Below are positions 1-11,300 of a stretch of 64,000 nucleotides of DNA, in pieces (positions within the stretch are counted from its first letter, which is position 1; every line of letters begins with the position of its first letter). The notes beneath the pieces are model-generated. The model saw only the letters and a program-made list of their open reading frames with translations, had not been told where the DNA came from and did not search any database. Source of the stretch: Angiostrongylus vasorum (Eukaryota; Nematoda; Chromadorea; Rhabditida; Metastrongylidae); the NCBI GenBank assembly GCA_018806985.1, contig JADANN010000443.1:247001-311000 (forward strand). Reading direction: 5' to 3'. The position numbers were made by a program, and so were the translations under genes.

Positions 1-36
1 ATCCCGAATGAATCGCTCACGGTCCCCTCGCTCAAT
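1..36 (+). CDS. Exon fragment entering from outside the window
   Basis: The window opens in a reading frame rich in Arg and Ser (RMNRSRSPRS) that stops at a donor (gtagag after position 36). The exon ends with two bases of a codon. The acceptor at 809 supplies the third base, giving Ile. No family is recognised. The 5' part lies upstream of the window. Confidence 0.4.
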
Positions 37-809
37 GTAGAGTTTCTTTTGAGAACAACGACAAGAGTGCTGTTGCTAAACACCTACTCGCAATAGATTA
101 CCACTTGAAATAGAAATTTGTCCACTTGCGTTTTGGCTGCTTCTCACTGAAATCCTAAGATGAAAAAAATTTTTTCCGAATTGGCGCCCTAACATCTCAC
201 CAGTACAATTTTCTGCTCATCGAGTGGCAAGCGGGAACAAATTTCGAATGGTGTTTATAGAAATAAGCAAAGAGATATGTGCTAAGCACAAATGTAACAG
301 GCACATCCACTACGACGGCTACTTATTTTTACGTCCAGTATGAGTGGCAAACTTTTTCCGAAAAAGCAGCATTTCTGTATTTTTTTATAGGTAGAATATG
401 GATTAACACATGTAGTAAAGAAGCTATCGATGAAATGCAAAATGAACAGAGGAAAGCGGTTGTGTAGAAAACAGTGAAGAAAGAGTGAATGATATATGAC
501 TCATACCAGCCAACCTACCCATACCATACATGAATGATGTCGACGCGAGCATTTTGAACAAAACCATAAAATTCGAGTCTTATTTGAGCCCAGAATATAG
601 GAAATAGCAAAGCCATAAAGATGCAGAGATGTCTACACGTGATTTTCTATACCTGTGCTGAGATATTTATACCTTGATATCTGACACCTAAGGTTTCGAG
701 TTTTGCCCATGTCTCAGCACCCTTATGGTTGTACTTCACAGTGCATCTTGCTATGAAAAAAAAGAATATAAAGCAGATAAAAACTAAGGCATAATAATTG
801 TTATTTCAG

Positions 810-947
810 CACGATTTCTTCTCCGAAGTCACCAAGTGAATTTGATTTTACGCGTGAGATTTCTCCCATTTCTTCTCACTGGGAGGATCTTCCGTCTTCT
901 GAGAATGATTTATCTTACGTTGGCCACAGTTCGGTGCCACTGGGAAG
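810..947 (+). CDS. Ser-rich internal exon, unknown protein
   Basis: The acceptor is ttatttcag and the donor is AAG/gttcgt. Between them one frame is open and reads like protein: SPKSPSEFDF, then ISSHWEDLPSSEND, then LSYVGHSSVPLG. Both ends fit neighbours: one base is taken from the exon ending at 36, and two bases are left over (phase 2). Two continuations fit this phase. One is the short terminal exon at 1010. The other is the Pro/Cys exon at 5211, which would make this the 5' part of the mini-exon gene. No domain is recognised. Confidence 0.5.
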
Positions 948-1009
948 GTTCGTGTTCGCTTTTTTTAACCGACAAACTTGACAGTTTATGCGTTCTCTGT
1001 AATCGTCAG

Positions 1010-1049
1010 GAGTTGCAGACGAAGAAGAACTAAAAGCTCAGCTGTCTAG
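1010..1049 (+). CDS. Possible short terminal exon
   Basis: After the acceptor aatcgtcag, one base completes the codon split at 947. Thirteen codons follow (SCRRRRTKSSAV) to a TAG stop. It is phase-compatible but short and basic. It competes with joining 947 to 5211. Confidence 0.3.
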
Positions 1050-1469
1050 TGAGATTTTCCTTCACTTCTTCTCGCCTTGTTTGAACTACTTGCGCGATCC
1101 ACTTATCTTATCAATCAATGAGAAAATTATCATCTTACCTACAAATTTGCTGTTGTCAGATGTTTTCCAGCATGTAAATCCGAATTTATTCCTAGGTTTT
1201 TTTATTTTGAAAAATAGCCCGCCGTGGTTCGAAAGCTTTAAGAACACGTCTATGGGATTGAACGTCCGAAAACAGCGCTATGTCCAATGGTAGCTATCCA
1301 ACTTTATGTAGCACAATATTGCTTACAACATATTACTTTCATTAGATTCATCACACTTTTTTCACATCATTGCAAATAATTGTTCACGCCCATGCGATTT
1401 CAATGCCAAAAGTCATCTTTACTATCATGAAACTGAAACATAGTATGTATAGAACATAAAAAAAGATGA

Positions 1470-1738
1470 AACTCTCGGCGTTGATCAATCCCTGAGGGGT
1501 GCGCCATGCATTCGACTTCATTAAGCATCGTTGGAAGTGACTGAATACATATCTGGCCTTTACAATGACCCGCAGTGACCTATCGATGTAACGATCTAGT
1601 GCTGCTATCATCCCAGACAAGTCTGGTACCAATTTGCCGACCCTGTGAGGATGGAGGGCTTGGTGGGCCCAGGGCGCCGAGATCGATTCCAGGTGTGTGC
1701 CGCAGTGGCGCCTCCAACCACTGCGCCACACGTGCCCT
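1470..1738 (-). repeat. SINE-A, tRNA-derived
   Basis: This is a full copy of the commonest repeat in the window. It has a tRNA-like head (reverse of gcgcagtggttggaggcgc) with pol III box-like sequence, a central gacttgtctgggaggatagc block, and a tail ending near gatcaacgccgagagcttta. Confidence 0.85.
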
Positions 1739-1892
1739 TGCGTAGAACATACGTTTCCCTATGTTTATGTAGACATATATATATGTATATGTATATATAG
1801 GTTTCCTTATGGTATATATAAGTTTTCTTATGTTTAGGTAAACATATATAATTTTAACCTTTTCCTACTCTTTTTTAATGGCAGGGTATGGA

Positions 1893-2370
1893 TATTGCGA
1901 AATATAACTTCAACGAAGCTGAGATATTTACAAAACTCTGGACCGCAGGTGCCTATGGTGGGGAACGAACGCGCTATTGTCCTTTCCGGGGAGTAACGCG
2001 TTCACCACCACACCATGCGGGTCCTTCGTTTCGCCTGTTTCTCAGCTAGTTCTATCGATCTTTTGCCATCAGCAATCACCCGTCAACGGGATTGATCTGG
2101 GGAGCCCAAATCGGCATTGAACCCAGTTAAGCTGAGGCTATAGTTATAATCACAATTTTAACCTTTTTATTTTACTGCCTACTCTTTTTAATGGCAGAGT
2201 ATATTGCGAAATATAACTTCAACGAAGTTGAGATATTTGCAAAACTCTGGACCGCAGGTGCCTATGGTGGGGAACGAACGTGCTATTGTCCTTTCCGGGA
2301 GTAACGCGTTCACCACCACACGATGCAGGGTCCTTCGTTTCGCCTGCCTCTGGGGGTAAAACTATAGAAA
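1893..2370 (-). repeat. Two SINE-B copies in tandem
   Basis: 1893-2150 and 2195-2370 share the same sequence starting aacttcaacgaagctgagat. They carry a tRNA-like head in reverse (aacgcgttcaccaccacacc). The second copy is cut short and joined to a SINE-A head fragment at 2384-2418. Confidence 0.8.
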
Positions 2371-2417
2371 ACTAGCTGCGTTGCAGGGCGCCTCCGACCA
2401 CTGCGCCACCCGCGCCC

Positions 2418-2436
2418 TATATATATATATATATAT

Positions 2437-2474
<38 letters not shown>
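2418..2474. repeat. (AT)n microsatellite
   Basis: About 57 bases of alternating A and T with a single G interruption lie between a SINE-A head fragment and a SINE-B fragment. Confidence 0.95.
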
Positions 2475-2475
<1 letters not shown>

Positions 2476-2477
<2 letters not shown>

Positions 2478-2750
2478 TAACTTCAACGAAGCTGAGATAT
2501 TTACACACGAGGAATTGATCCCCGCCTCCATGGTTCACCAAGCCTTCCATCCCTCCGGGGTCAGCAAATTTCTACCAGACTTGTCTGCAAGGATAGCAGC
2601 ACTGGCTCAATACATCGGTAGGCCACCGCGAGTCATTGTAAAGACCAGATATGCTTTCAGTCGCTTCCAAACGATGCTTAGTGAAATCGAATGCATAGCG
2701 CATCCCTCAGGGATTGATCAACACCGAGAGCTTTATCCTTTTTATCCTTT
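2476..2750 (+). repeat. Chimeric SINE: SINE-B end fused to SINE-A body
   Basis: About 28 bases of the SINE-B terminus (aacttcaacgaagctgagat) run directly into a SINE-A body without its tRNA-like head. The SINE-A body is otherwise full length to its tail. Confidence 0.7.
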
Positions 2751-4559
2751 TTACTCCTTTTATTGTTCACGACATATTATAATACATCAGACTTATGAGT
2801 TACCTTTGACTTATGTGAACAACTCAATAAAGACAGTTCATAAGAATTAAATAATTGTTAATGCCGTAGTTTATAGAAATTCGGTCCTTTAAATGAATGT
2901 ATGAGACCGTTTACCACTTATATTCCTGTCATCTGAAAATCTACTAATTCCAGCGGTCATCGGTAGTCTCAATTCGTCACCGTCGCAATGAGTTACTGAC
3001 GATCTCTCGCTCGAGGTGCAAAGAGCGCCACATCTTTACTATTACTTCATTTATTTTTTACTCGTTGTGATTAAGCACACGTAATTCTTGCCGATGATGT
3101 GAAATGGGCAACCACTGTATATCGCAGTCTCGGCACCTAGTTGTATTCTCCATCCGAAAAAGAGGCGATAAGCCAATGAAGAGGTTCATCATAATAACAT
3201 GCCATATCGCTCATGGACATCCTTCAGAAAACGATGATGTTCGCGACGATAAGGCTAGCCAATTAGCGGATAGTATGTTAACTCGAATCAAAGGCAGTAT
3301 TGTACTTGCCGTAAGTCCCTCATGGATACGGGACTTTGTGACTCAACCATACTTCATTAACATATGCCTTTTCCATGTACTTTGACATATTTGCCATGCG
3401 CGTGATAACGTCTTCGCTTATACTTTGGAATTATCCTGCCCTTAATTTCGACTGAAGGCCCTGAAGGAAGAGAGTGGGCAGTACGTGGGCTAGCCTCCAA
3501 TTGTCTCGCTCCCCGAGAAGCTTGGAGATATCCGTAACTGTACCCGCGCAAATGTAAAAGCTTGGAATATGGATCTAGAAAAACTACAGTGACAACATGC
3601 AAGTGATTACGTATGCTTAATCCGAGTACACCAAAGAGAACTGGTGATGCAGACTGAAAGTACGATGATACAGCAACAGAATTGTTGCTTGGGACACGCA
3701 ACAGCAGACATTTGCGACGTTGGTATCCTTGAAACTGAAAACATTCCAACCAATGCCGGCTTTGTTAGTCTTCATCCTGTGCGCTCCATCATTAAGTTGT
3801 GATAAAGGTGAGATTTCTGTGATAAGGAGGAGATTTAGGTATTGGATGGGATTTAAGTATCGTATCAAGCTTTGAGGAAGTTCTTCACAGAAATCGTGCC
3901 TCTTACTAGGTTGTAATTGGCAAATTCATCACCAAGATTGGCCGTATGATATGAGCCCGTCTTAGGGAGTTTAACGTCAGAACACACACCATCAAAGAAT
4001 TGGGCGACCAAAAAAAAACCACAATTATCCTGAATTTGGACTCCTTCATATATTTGGTATGCCTTTTCGAAGAAGCAGCGATAATACGGACCAATCGATG
4101 AGAAATACTACCATTGGAAAGCATTGAAATCTCAGGCCATTTCTACTCACAACTATTCACAAAGCTTTTTCTGGGGTTCACAATGGTTTCATAGCCAGAT
4201 AAAGTTTCAACATTACAAATGATATTGTCATAGGTGTTGAGGGGTTCGACAAGGCACGTAGTAAAAATCATTCAGTGTCTCTCTGGGCAACGTCTTGCGC
4301 ACTCTGAAATGGCACATCGTGGCAGTGAACGTCAGTATTCGGCGGCCACATCACCTTCGCTATACTGACGAAATCGGTTTTAGATTTAACCTACGAAAAT
4401 GTGGATTACGAAGAGCAGTTTCATTTTTGAAATCTCATTCCGTTCCGGCATAACGAATGTCTCTGAATATCTAAACGATATGCATAGCTAATAGTGACAG
4501 ATGATGGCATTATCCGTCTTATTGCCATTTGTATTATTATGCTTATATAAAGCGATATT

Positions 4560-4835
4560 TGGCCCATGTAGCGCAGTGGTTAGAGGCGCCCTGCAAAACA
4601 CATGGAATCGATCCCACTCCCCCAGGCTCACCAAGCCTTCCATCCTTCCGCGGTCAGCGAATCTGTACCAGCCTTATCTGGGAGCATAGCACAATGACTC
4701 GATATATCGGTGGGCTACCGAGAATCATTGTAAAGGCCAGATATACATTCATTCACTTCTAACGGTCCTTAAGGAAGTCGAATGCATGGCGCATTCCTCA
4801 GGGAATAAGTCAACGCCGAGAGCTTTATCCTTATC
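4560..4835 (+). repeat. SINE-A
   Basis: Full-length copy with head (tagcgcagtggttagaggcg), body and tail ending in a tttatccttatccttt-like end. Confidence 0.85.
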
Positions 4836-5210
4836 CTTTTAAGTGATATTTTATTATTAAAATGACGATACCTTAATATTTTTTATGGCCGGTGTTTTAC
4901 ATAAATAATATTACTCTATTACTTTATACAAAGAGATTTAAGAAATAAAAACAAAGAGATAACGTTACTATTTTTGCATAACATACTTACTGTTTACGGA
5001 TTTGGCATGTTACATCGTCCTGGGATCGCTGAATAGAAAAGGTGTAGAAAGATAAGTTTTTTGCAATAGTAGGCAAAGCACATTCCCCCATGCCTAAGTT
5101 TACGGTAACGCATGAAATGACAAGACATACACCTTGAAAAAAAGTATTGGAAATCGTCAGTAATCTTCTGTATTAGGGTCCTGCTCCATTGGTATTTCGC
5201 AACATTCCAG

Positions 5211-5371
5211 AGTAGAAGCACCAGTGCAGCCTGCTTCCGTTTACCAGCTGACACCACCGCCATTCTCGGCAGTACTTCCATCACAACAGGTTGCCTATGG
5301 TGCTTTTGCATGCCCATGTGCTGCTCCTCCAGCACTTCCTTGTTGTGCTCCAGTGCAGCCATGCTGCTTAC
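5211..5371 (+). CDS. Mini-exon gene, Pro/Cys-rich exon 1 of model
   Basis: The acceptor is aacattccag and the donor is TTAC/gtaggc. The exon starts with the last base of a codon and ends with the first base of one. It reads VEAPVQPASVYQLTPPP near the start and PCCAPVQPCCL near the end. Its phase matches the next exon, making a Pro codon at the junction. Confidence 0.6.
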
Positions 5372-8300
5372 GTAGGCCATTTTTTTTCTTGTAAAAAATT
5401 TAACACATTATTCAAATCGAAGCAGAAATCGATTGATTTTCATAGCTCATATTAAATCTGTCATTGATTCCTCCGAAAACAATGGCATTGTTCAGTGAAG
5501 AAATAGATGTGATGATGAATTTAAGTTACTACCATTACAAACGTTCGCTAGAAAAGAATAAAGGTTGTGGTAGAAGCAAAAAGCAGGGATATTTCTTTAG
5601 ATTACTGAGCTAACACCGAGTTGGTATAAAGGCTATTTATTCGGCTATTCTTTCGACGTGTTCGCACCCTACAGAGTCATCGGACAATCGTATTGGATCA
5701 ATAGTTCTTCGAAAAAAGGCGAAGACGTCAAGATGTTAGCCTCTTTACACCAATCTCGTGTAAGCTCAAGAATCTATAAAAAAACTATTTGTTACTCTTG
5801 TGAGGGTTTAACGAAAGTCGGTTTTTAAGACGAAAAGCAAAGCTGGGAGCAATGATAAATACTAGGGAATCTACTAACTACTACAGCGTAGTATTTTAGC
5901 GGATTAAAGTGAAAGGATAGCGAAGGCTATAGAAATGTATTGATGGGCTGCAATGAACCCTAAACGAACTCCAAATTAACCAGAAAACGGCCATTATATT
6001 TTTTCGATCAACCACACCGCATTCCCCTTCCTTTTCGAGACAAATGTGGAATTCACAGAATGTGCAAAATACCCACAGTGAATCCAGGTACTCAAACATC
6101 TAGCTGATAGCAGCATGCTTATGAAGCTATATAGTTTTGATCACATCACTCATCACAAATCGAATTTCCAACAAGATAATGTAGAATGAACATTTTGAAA
6201 ACTCATCGATAAGTGAACTTCGAGCAGCTCATTGATCGATGAGATTGGTTTTTCTACCAACGAAATCGCTCCGGAATGAACGAATTCCGCTGAATACCCA
6301 TACTGCAGCTGCGTTACCGTGTTGTCCTCCACCACCTCCAGTTCCGTGCTGTCCTCGACTGCTTGTATGCTGCCAACCACCTCCTCCATGCTGCCCACCA
6401 CAACCAGTTTGTTGTCCAGTGAGTCTTGATTCAATTCATTCTAGTTATTTAGATATTATAAAATCTAAAAAGTGTTTGGCCATAAGAGACGTTTCATGCA
6501 GTCCACTTTATTAAGCATAGTAGAGGTGATCCTCCAAACGGTTTACCGCCTCATCGTGGCTGGGAGGTGTCGTTGGCTATCAAGCTTCGATGTACAGCGG
6601 TGGATTAATCCACCCAGCAAGGGTCTCCCAAGATAAAAAAGGAGTCCGGCGTTTCCATCAAGAAGCCCAGCTAAGAGAAAACCAATACCAGGATCCATCA
6701 CCATGCTGGTACCAAACTAGTCACATCGTGCAGATCTCTCTGATCCACAAGGGCGGCGGCTCGCTGTGGTGATGACAACCTGAAGCAGGCTTTGAGGGTG
6801 ACCTCGGGGCTCCAGCGAACAACAATAATTAAACCAGCAACACTCCGAAAGCAATGGAAATTATCCTGGGGCCCGCACAACTAGTGAAGACGGGTCGTCC
6901 AAATATGCAAGCGAGTAAGTAAGCATAGGTCTACACAATGTCTTAAGGGAGTTGTCGATGGACCAAGTTAGTGTTTTTTTTACTTTGCCGGGCAAGTGTG
7001 GTACCATCTTATGAAGCCCCCGGCCTGGTTTCTCTGGAGCGCAAGATCGAACCTATGTGTATGTCGCATTACATTTTTTATGTCGCTCATGTAGTTAAAT
7101 CACATTACTGCATAACTCACATGGAGCCCAACGCAATTACCGCTAGAATGAGATTTTCTTTGCCTATAGCAGGGTATATTTTCACAAGATTCGATAGCTG
7201 TGACAGCTTTCTATTTCGAAACAACACCTGTCCGTCGATCATAGAGGATCAGAGAATGATTTCCCATTGCTTCGTTAGGTTTATGCTAGACTTATTTCAC
7301 TGGTTTTCTGAGCGGTTCTCCAGCAATATAAATATTGCTGTTAACTTCTTATAAAAATACTATGCAAAGTTTTACTCTTCACTGCATCATCAACACTAGG
7401 TCATGGCGATGCCTCCGTGTTTCCGAGCTTGTCCTATATGCCCATGTCGACGAAGGCTTCACCAAGCACTTCGGATGAAGAGAAGTCCAGGTGCGCTGAA
7501 TGCTTTGTCGTTCAAATTCTTCAGTGAGTGCTACCGCAACTTTTTGAAAGTCCTATTTTTTGCTAATAAACTTTTATTTTTAAAAAAAATTATTTCAAGC
7601 GTATGCAGCCAGTGGGAAATAAACGAATGAAGTTGACTTGCAGAGCCTAAGTAGTAAAATAAAAGAGAGTACTACTATGTGTTAACTTTTTTTCCACCGA
7701 GTTAAACCTGTCTCAACGATATAAACGACTAATCGTCTAGCGTTGTGAGTTATTTGTCCTCTTCAAGAGACCAAGTGTTTGAAGTGAATTTCTGTCTCAG
7801 GCTGTCTGCTCAATTGAACATTAAATGCACTCACAGATAATTCTATTTCGCTTGTGATAATTCTTTTATTCGGGCCATCTGGTTCTCTAACAGCCATCCT
7901 TTAACGAAGGCTTACGGATTGCCATTGACAAACGTTTGAAATTTAGTCTTTTTTCTAATTTAGGTTTCTGGAGCCTACAAACCTTCGGAACGAATTTTCG
8001 TTAGAGCCTTGATTCTCAAAGATTTTTCCCAGCAAATAGTTGCCTACTAACTCAAAATAGTGGTACGCGAATGAAAAGGGCTTTTCTCAGTATCCTGCTA
8101 AGACAAAGTTTTCAACACAGCTTTCATGGTACTGATTGTCCAATGTGCAGAAGGATAGTGAAATAGGATCAATCCATATTGATCGATGAAAGGTTTTTGC
8201 AAGCGTTGCCGTTCGTGTTGTATTTCTTGGATTTCTTAGCAACAGTCTTGATAAAGGATAAAAAAGCATTTGGCGTTTATCAATCCGTAAGAGATACACC

Positions 8301-11300
8301 ATATCTTTGACTTCATCAAGCATCGTTAGAGGTGAATGGATGCATATTTGCATAAGGTTATAGTGCATATCAGGCTTTTACGATGACTTGCGAAGGCATA
8401 GCGGTGCATCAAATTAGTGCTCCCGGTTTTTATCCCCCCGGTTAATTCTGTTGCTAGCGGCCCCACGGAGTTGCAATGCATGGTGAACCATAGGTGAAAA
8501 AATCTGGCCAGCGGCCTGGCCAGTGGCACGGCACCTCTAACCACAGCCGTGAATGGGGTTTTTTACCGAAAACATAGTGTTCTTCTCAGATTTCGATGAT
8601 ATCATTCATTATCTATCAATGGTCACTTTCATCGACTTTTGCGACTTTCCGGATTCAATGAGGTGTTCCGAAACAATTGTTAACCTGCGAAAATTTCTTG
8701 CGTAAGCTTTCGGGCAGTTGCCTAAAGATCTGCTGCAGTAAATGTCTCAAAATGCTCATCACTGATTGCAATAGGTCACTTCTAAACCTTGTTATCTTCA
8801 AAGCTTTTGTTATCATAGTTAGGCTATAGAAACCAATCCCGCTTTGTGAAATCATTAACGTTTCCATGACTTAATACACTTTTAACATATACTGTTAACA
8901 TAATCGGTTTTTTGTCCTCAGCTTTACGTCCGAGTTTAATCCTGTGTCAAAATTGCTCCAATTATCTTCTTTAATTTTTTCTCACAAGAGCATAATTTAG
9001 CACAAATGAACATAAAAGCACAAAAATCGCAAATCAATGCAATAATGTGAAGAGAAAGCTGCCTTTCAAAATGACTCAGCAGACTTCGTGAATGAAAGGG
9101 AAACATATAAAAAAAAGAAATAATGTGAAATAACCATATTTCAATAGTTGTTATTTCCTTCTTGAAGAAGCTATAGATTAAGCAGCAGTTGAGTGAAACA
9201 GGACTCCACATGAACTCAATTCTCTGCCTGTGGTATCTCCGCTATGACTGGCAGCAACATGTCCTTCTATGAGGAATATGTCCTTCTATTTGAAATCGTC
9301 TTAGAACCAGAGATTTTAGTTGTTTTGTTTTACATTCTTCCAGAGGGAATTCGGATTCGTTTGAACTGATTGAACTTGTTTGAGGGTTTTTGACATGTAA
9401 CTTAAATTAACAGTAAGTGTTCATGCGAGTGGGTGACAGTAGATGAACACTTCAGAACGACAAGTTTTTCAAACGAAACTATGTCGTCAATCTTAAGGTT
9501 CCGCCAAGAGGGTTTTTTTTTAACCTAATCGCTCTATTCGTAACTCTAATTAAGTTTGCGGAATTTTAATAAAGGACTTTAGAAAGAGCAACTAGTTCTT
9601 TAAAGGACTGATGGCGTTCATTTGATTGCAGAGTAGGAAAGTAGGCGACATTTAGTAGATAAGGTGAGTGCCGTCACCTCAGTGATATTGCATGGGATGT
9701 TCATCCTCATTCCTCAGAAAGCAGTTAACACACTAAAAAAGGGCGAGTTATTAACAAGCGAAATTCTTGTTTTCATTCAATTTTTATCGCTCAGTACTTT
9801 TATCTCTTGAATACTTTTGACAGAAATAATAAAGTGAAATAACAACAGCTTTCTACCTCAGACAGGAATGCGTGTTTACCGGCTCTTAAGGTGACCCAAA
9901 ACTAAACTGACGCTCGTTAAAACAAAAAAAATTGGGAAACAAACGTTTTCAAAGTAGACGTATAAATTCAATTACAGGCTTTATGGGCAATGGCAAGTGC
10001 ACCAAATGCGCCGTTGGTGGTCAACCGAAGCGAGCACGGATAAAACGACAATCGAACTGCAAGGCCTGCTCGAACAACCCTTTCGCTTGGTTGTTTACCC
10101 ACGTGTGTTCTTCCACTGGTGCCGTTAAATTTTAATTTCTATATTAAGGAAAGAAAAAGGGGCGCGTGTGGCGCTGTGGTTGGAGGTGGGCGTCAGAGCT
10201 TAATATTAAGGAAAGAAAAGATGTGCGTAGAAGTAGCGCAGTGGTTAAAGGGGGCCTTACAATGCACCCGCAGTTTCTAGTTCGATGCAGTGCAAGGCAC
10301 CAATGAAACTTAATCTCGCCGGGGTCGAAAATAGTACCACATTGTCTAGAAGAGAAAAAATTTTCTGGACATGCCATATCTGTATATTCCAGCAAGTCAG
10401 TCGCTCGCTTTGACGATGCTTAATGGAGTCCAATGCATGAGATGTCCAAAAAGAACTCATTAACGCAAACTCTTCTATGTTTTGCACTTTAAATTACTAA
10501 GACAAACAGCTTTTCATGATTGTTCCAATATCAGTGGCCTCCCTGCGTCAAAGCCATGACTCTGCCGATGTGTTCCTTTCTACACGAATGTTCTATGTCC
10601 AGATGGAGGGCTTTTTTAAAACCTGTTTGCACCTATTAAGTCAAACGGAAAGGTTTCCCACTATCAACAACTAATCATAATTGATTAGCGTCTCCTTCAC
10701 CAATCAGAATTTGGATTCCAGTGGATTATTCTTGTTACCAGTTAATACCTTTACTTGTTCTATAGAGCATTTGAGTAGATCTTGTCACTGGCAGATGTTC
10801 TCTTTAGTCTTCTTCAACGTGTAGCGCTTGTGGACGAAGTGATAAGCGAACGGCGCGTGTGAAAAGGATGGTGAGTGCGTCCTATCTTCTCAAATACCTC
10901 GTGATAAAATATAAGAAATATAAGTGGAAAGATGACTAAGAGATGAAAGCCTTCGCATGTTTCTAAGAACCTGGCTTACTGGGAGAATTCTATGACTCCA
11001 AATAAAACTTTCACTAGAGACTTTTTTTTTGCAAACATGCTTTTTTGTCACACACTGAATGGGCTAGCAGCGTTTTAGGGATGTCAGCCGTGCAGCATGC
11101 GAATGAAGAGGGAAGTCGTCTATGAAGATCATCGCAGAGTGAAACGATTTGTAAGGAATTTCAGTCGTAGTTTGCTCATCCTGATTATCGACAGTATGGT
11201 TTTTATATGAAAACGTTTAGAGCTGAGAAAAAAAGCAAGACGAACATTGTTTCTTCTCGAAAAGTTTAGTGAAATTGCTGTAGCAAGTGAAAAATCTACG

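Larger units (their letters stand above)
1050..5210. other. Intron or intergenic region, repeat-filled
   Basis: No exon is supported here. The stretch holds SINE-A copies (1470-1738, 2505-2750, 4560-4835), SINE-B copies (1893-2150, 2195-2370) and an (AT)n tract. The rest (2850-4500) shows no recognisable gene. A hydrophobic ATG-led frame at 4501 runs straight into a SINE head and has no suitable donor. Confidence 0.6.

Noticed and set aside
2310..2550. Open frames with long Tyr-Ile runs
   Set aside because: They are translations of the (AT)n tract; the same happens at 48716-49020.
4501..4689. ATG-led hydrophobic frame that looks like a signal peptide
   Set aside because: It runs into a SINE-A head, and no donor with the phase needed for the exon at 5211 was found.
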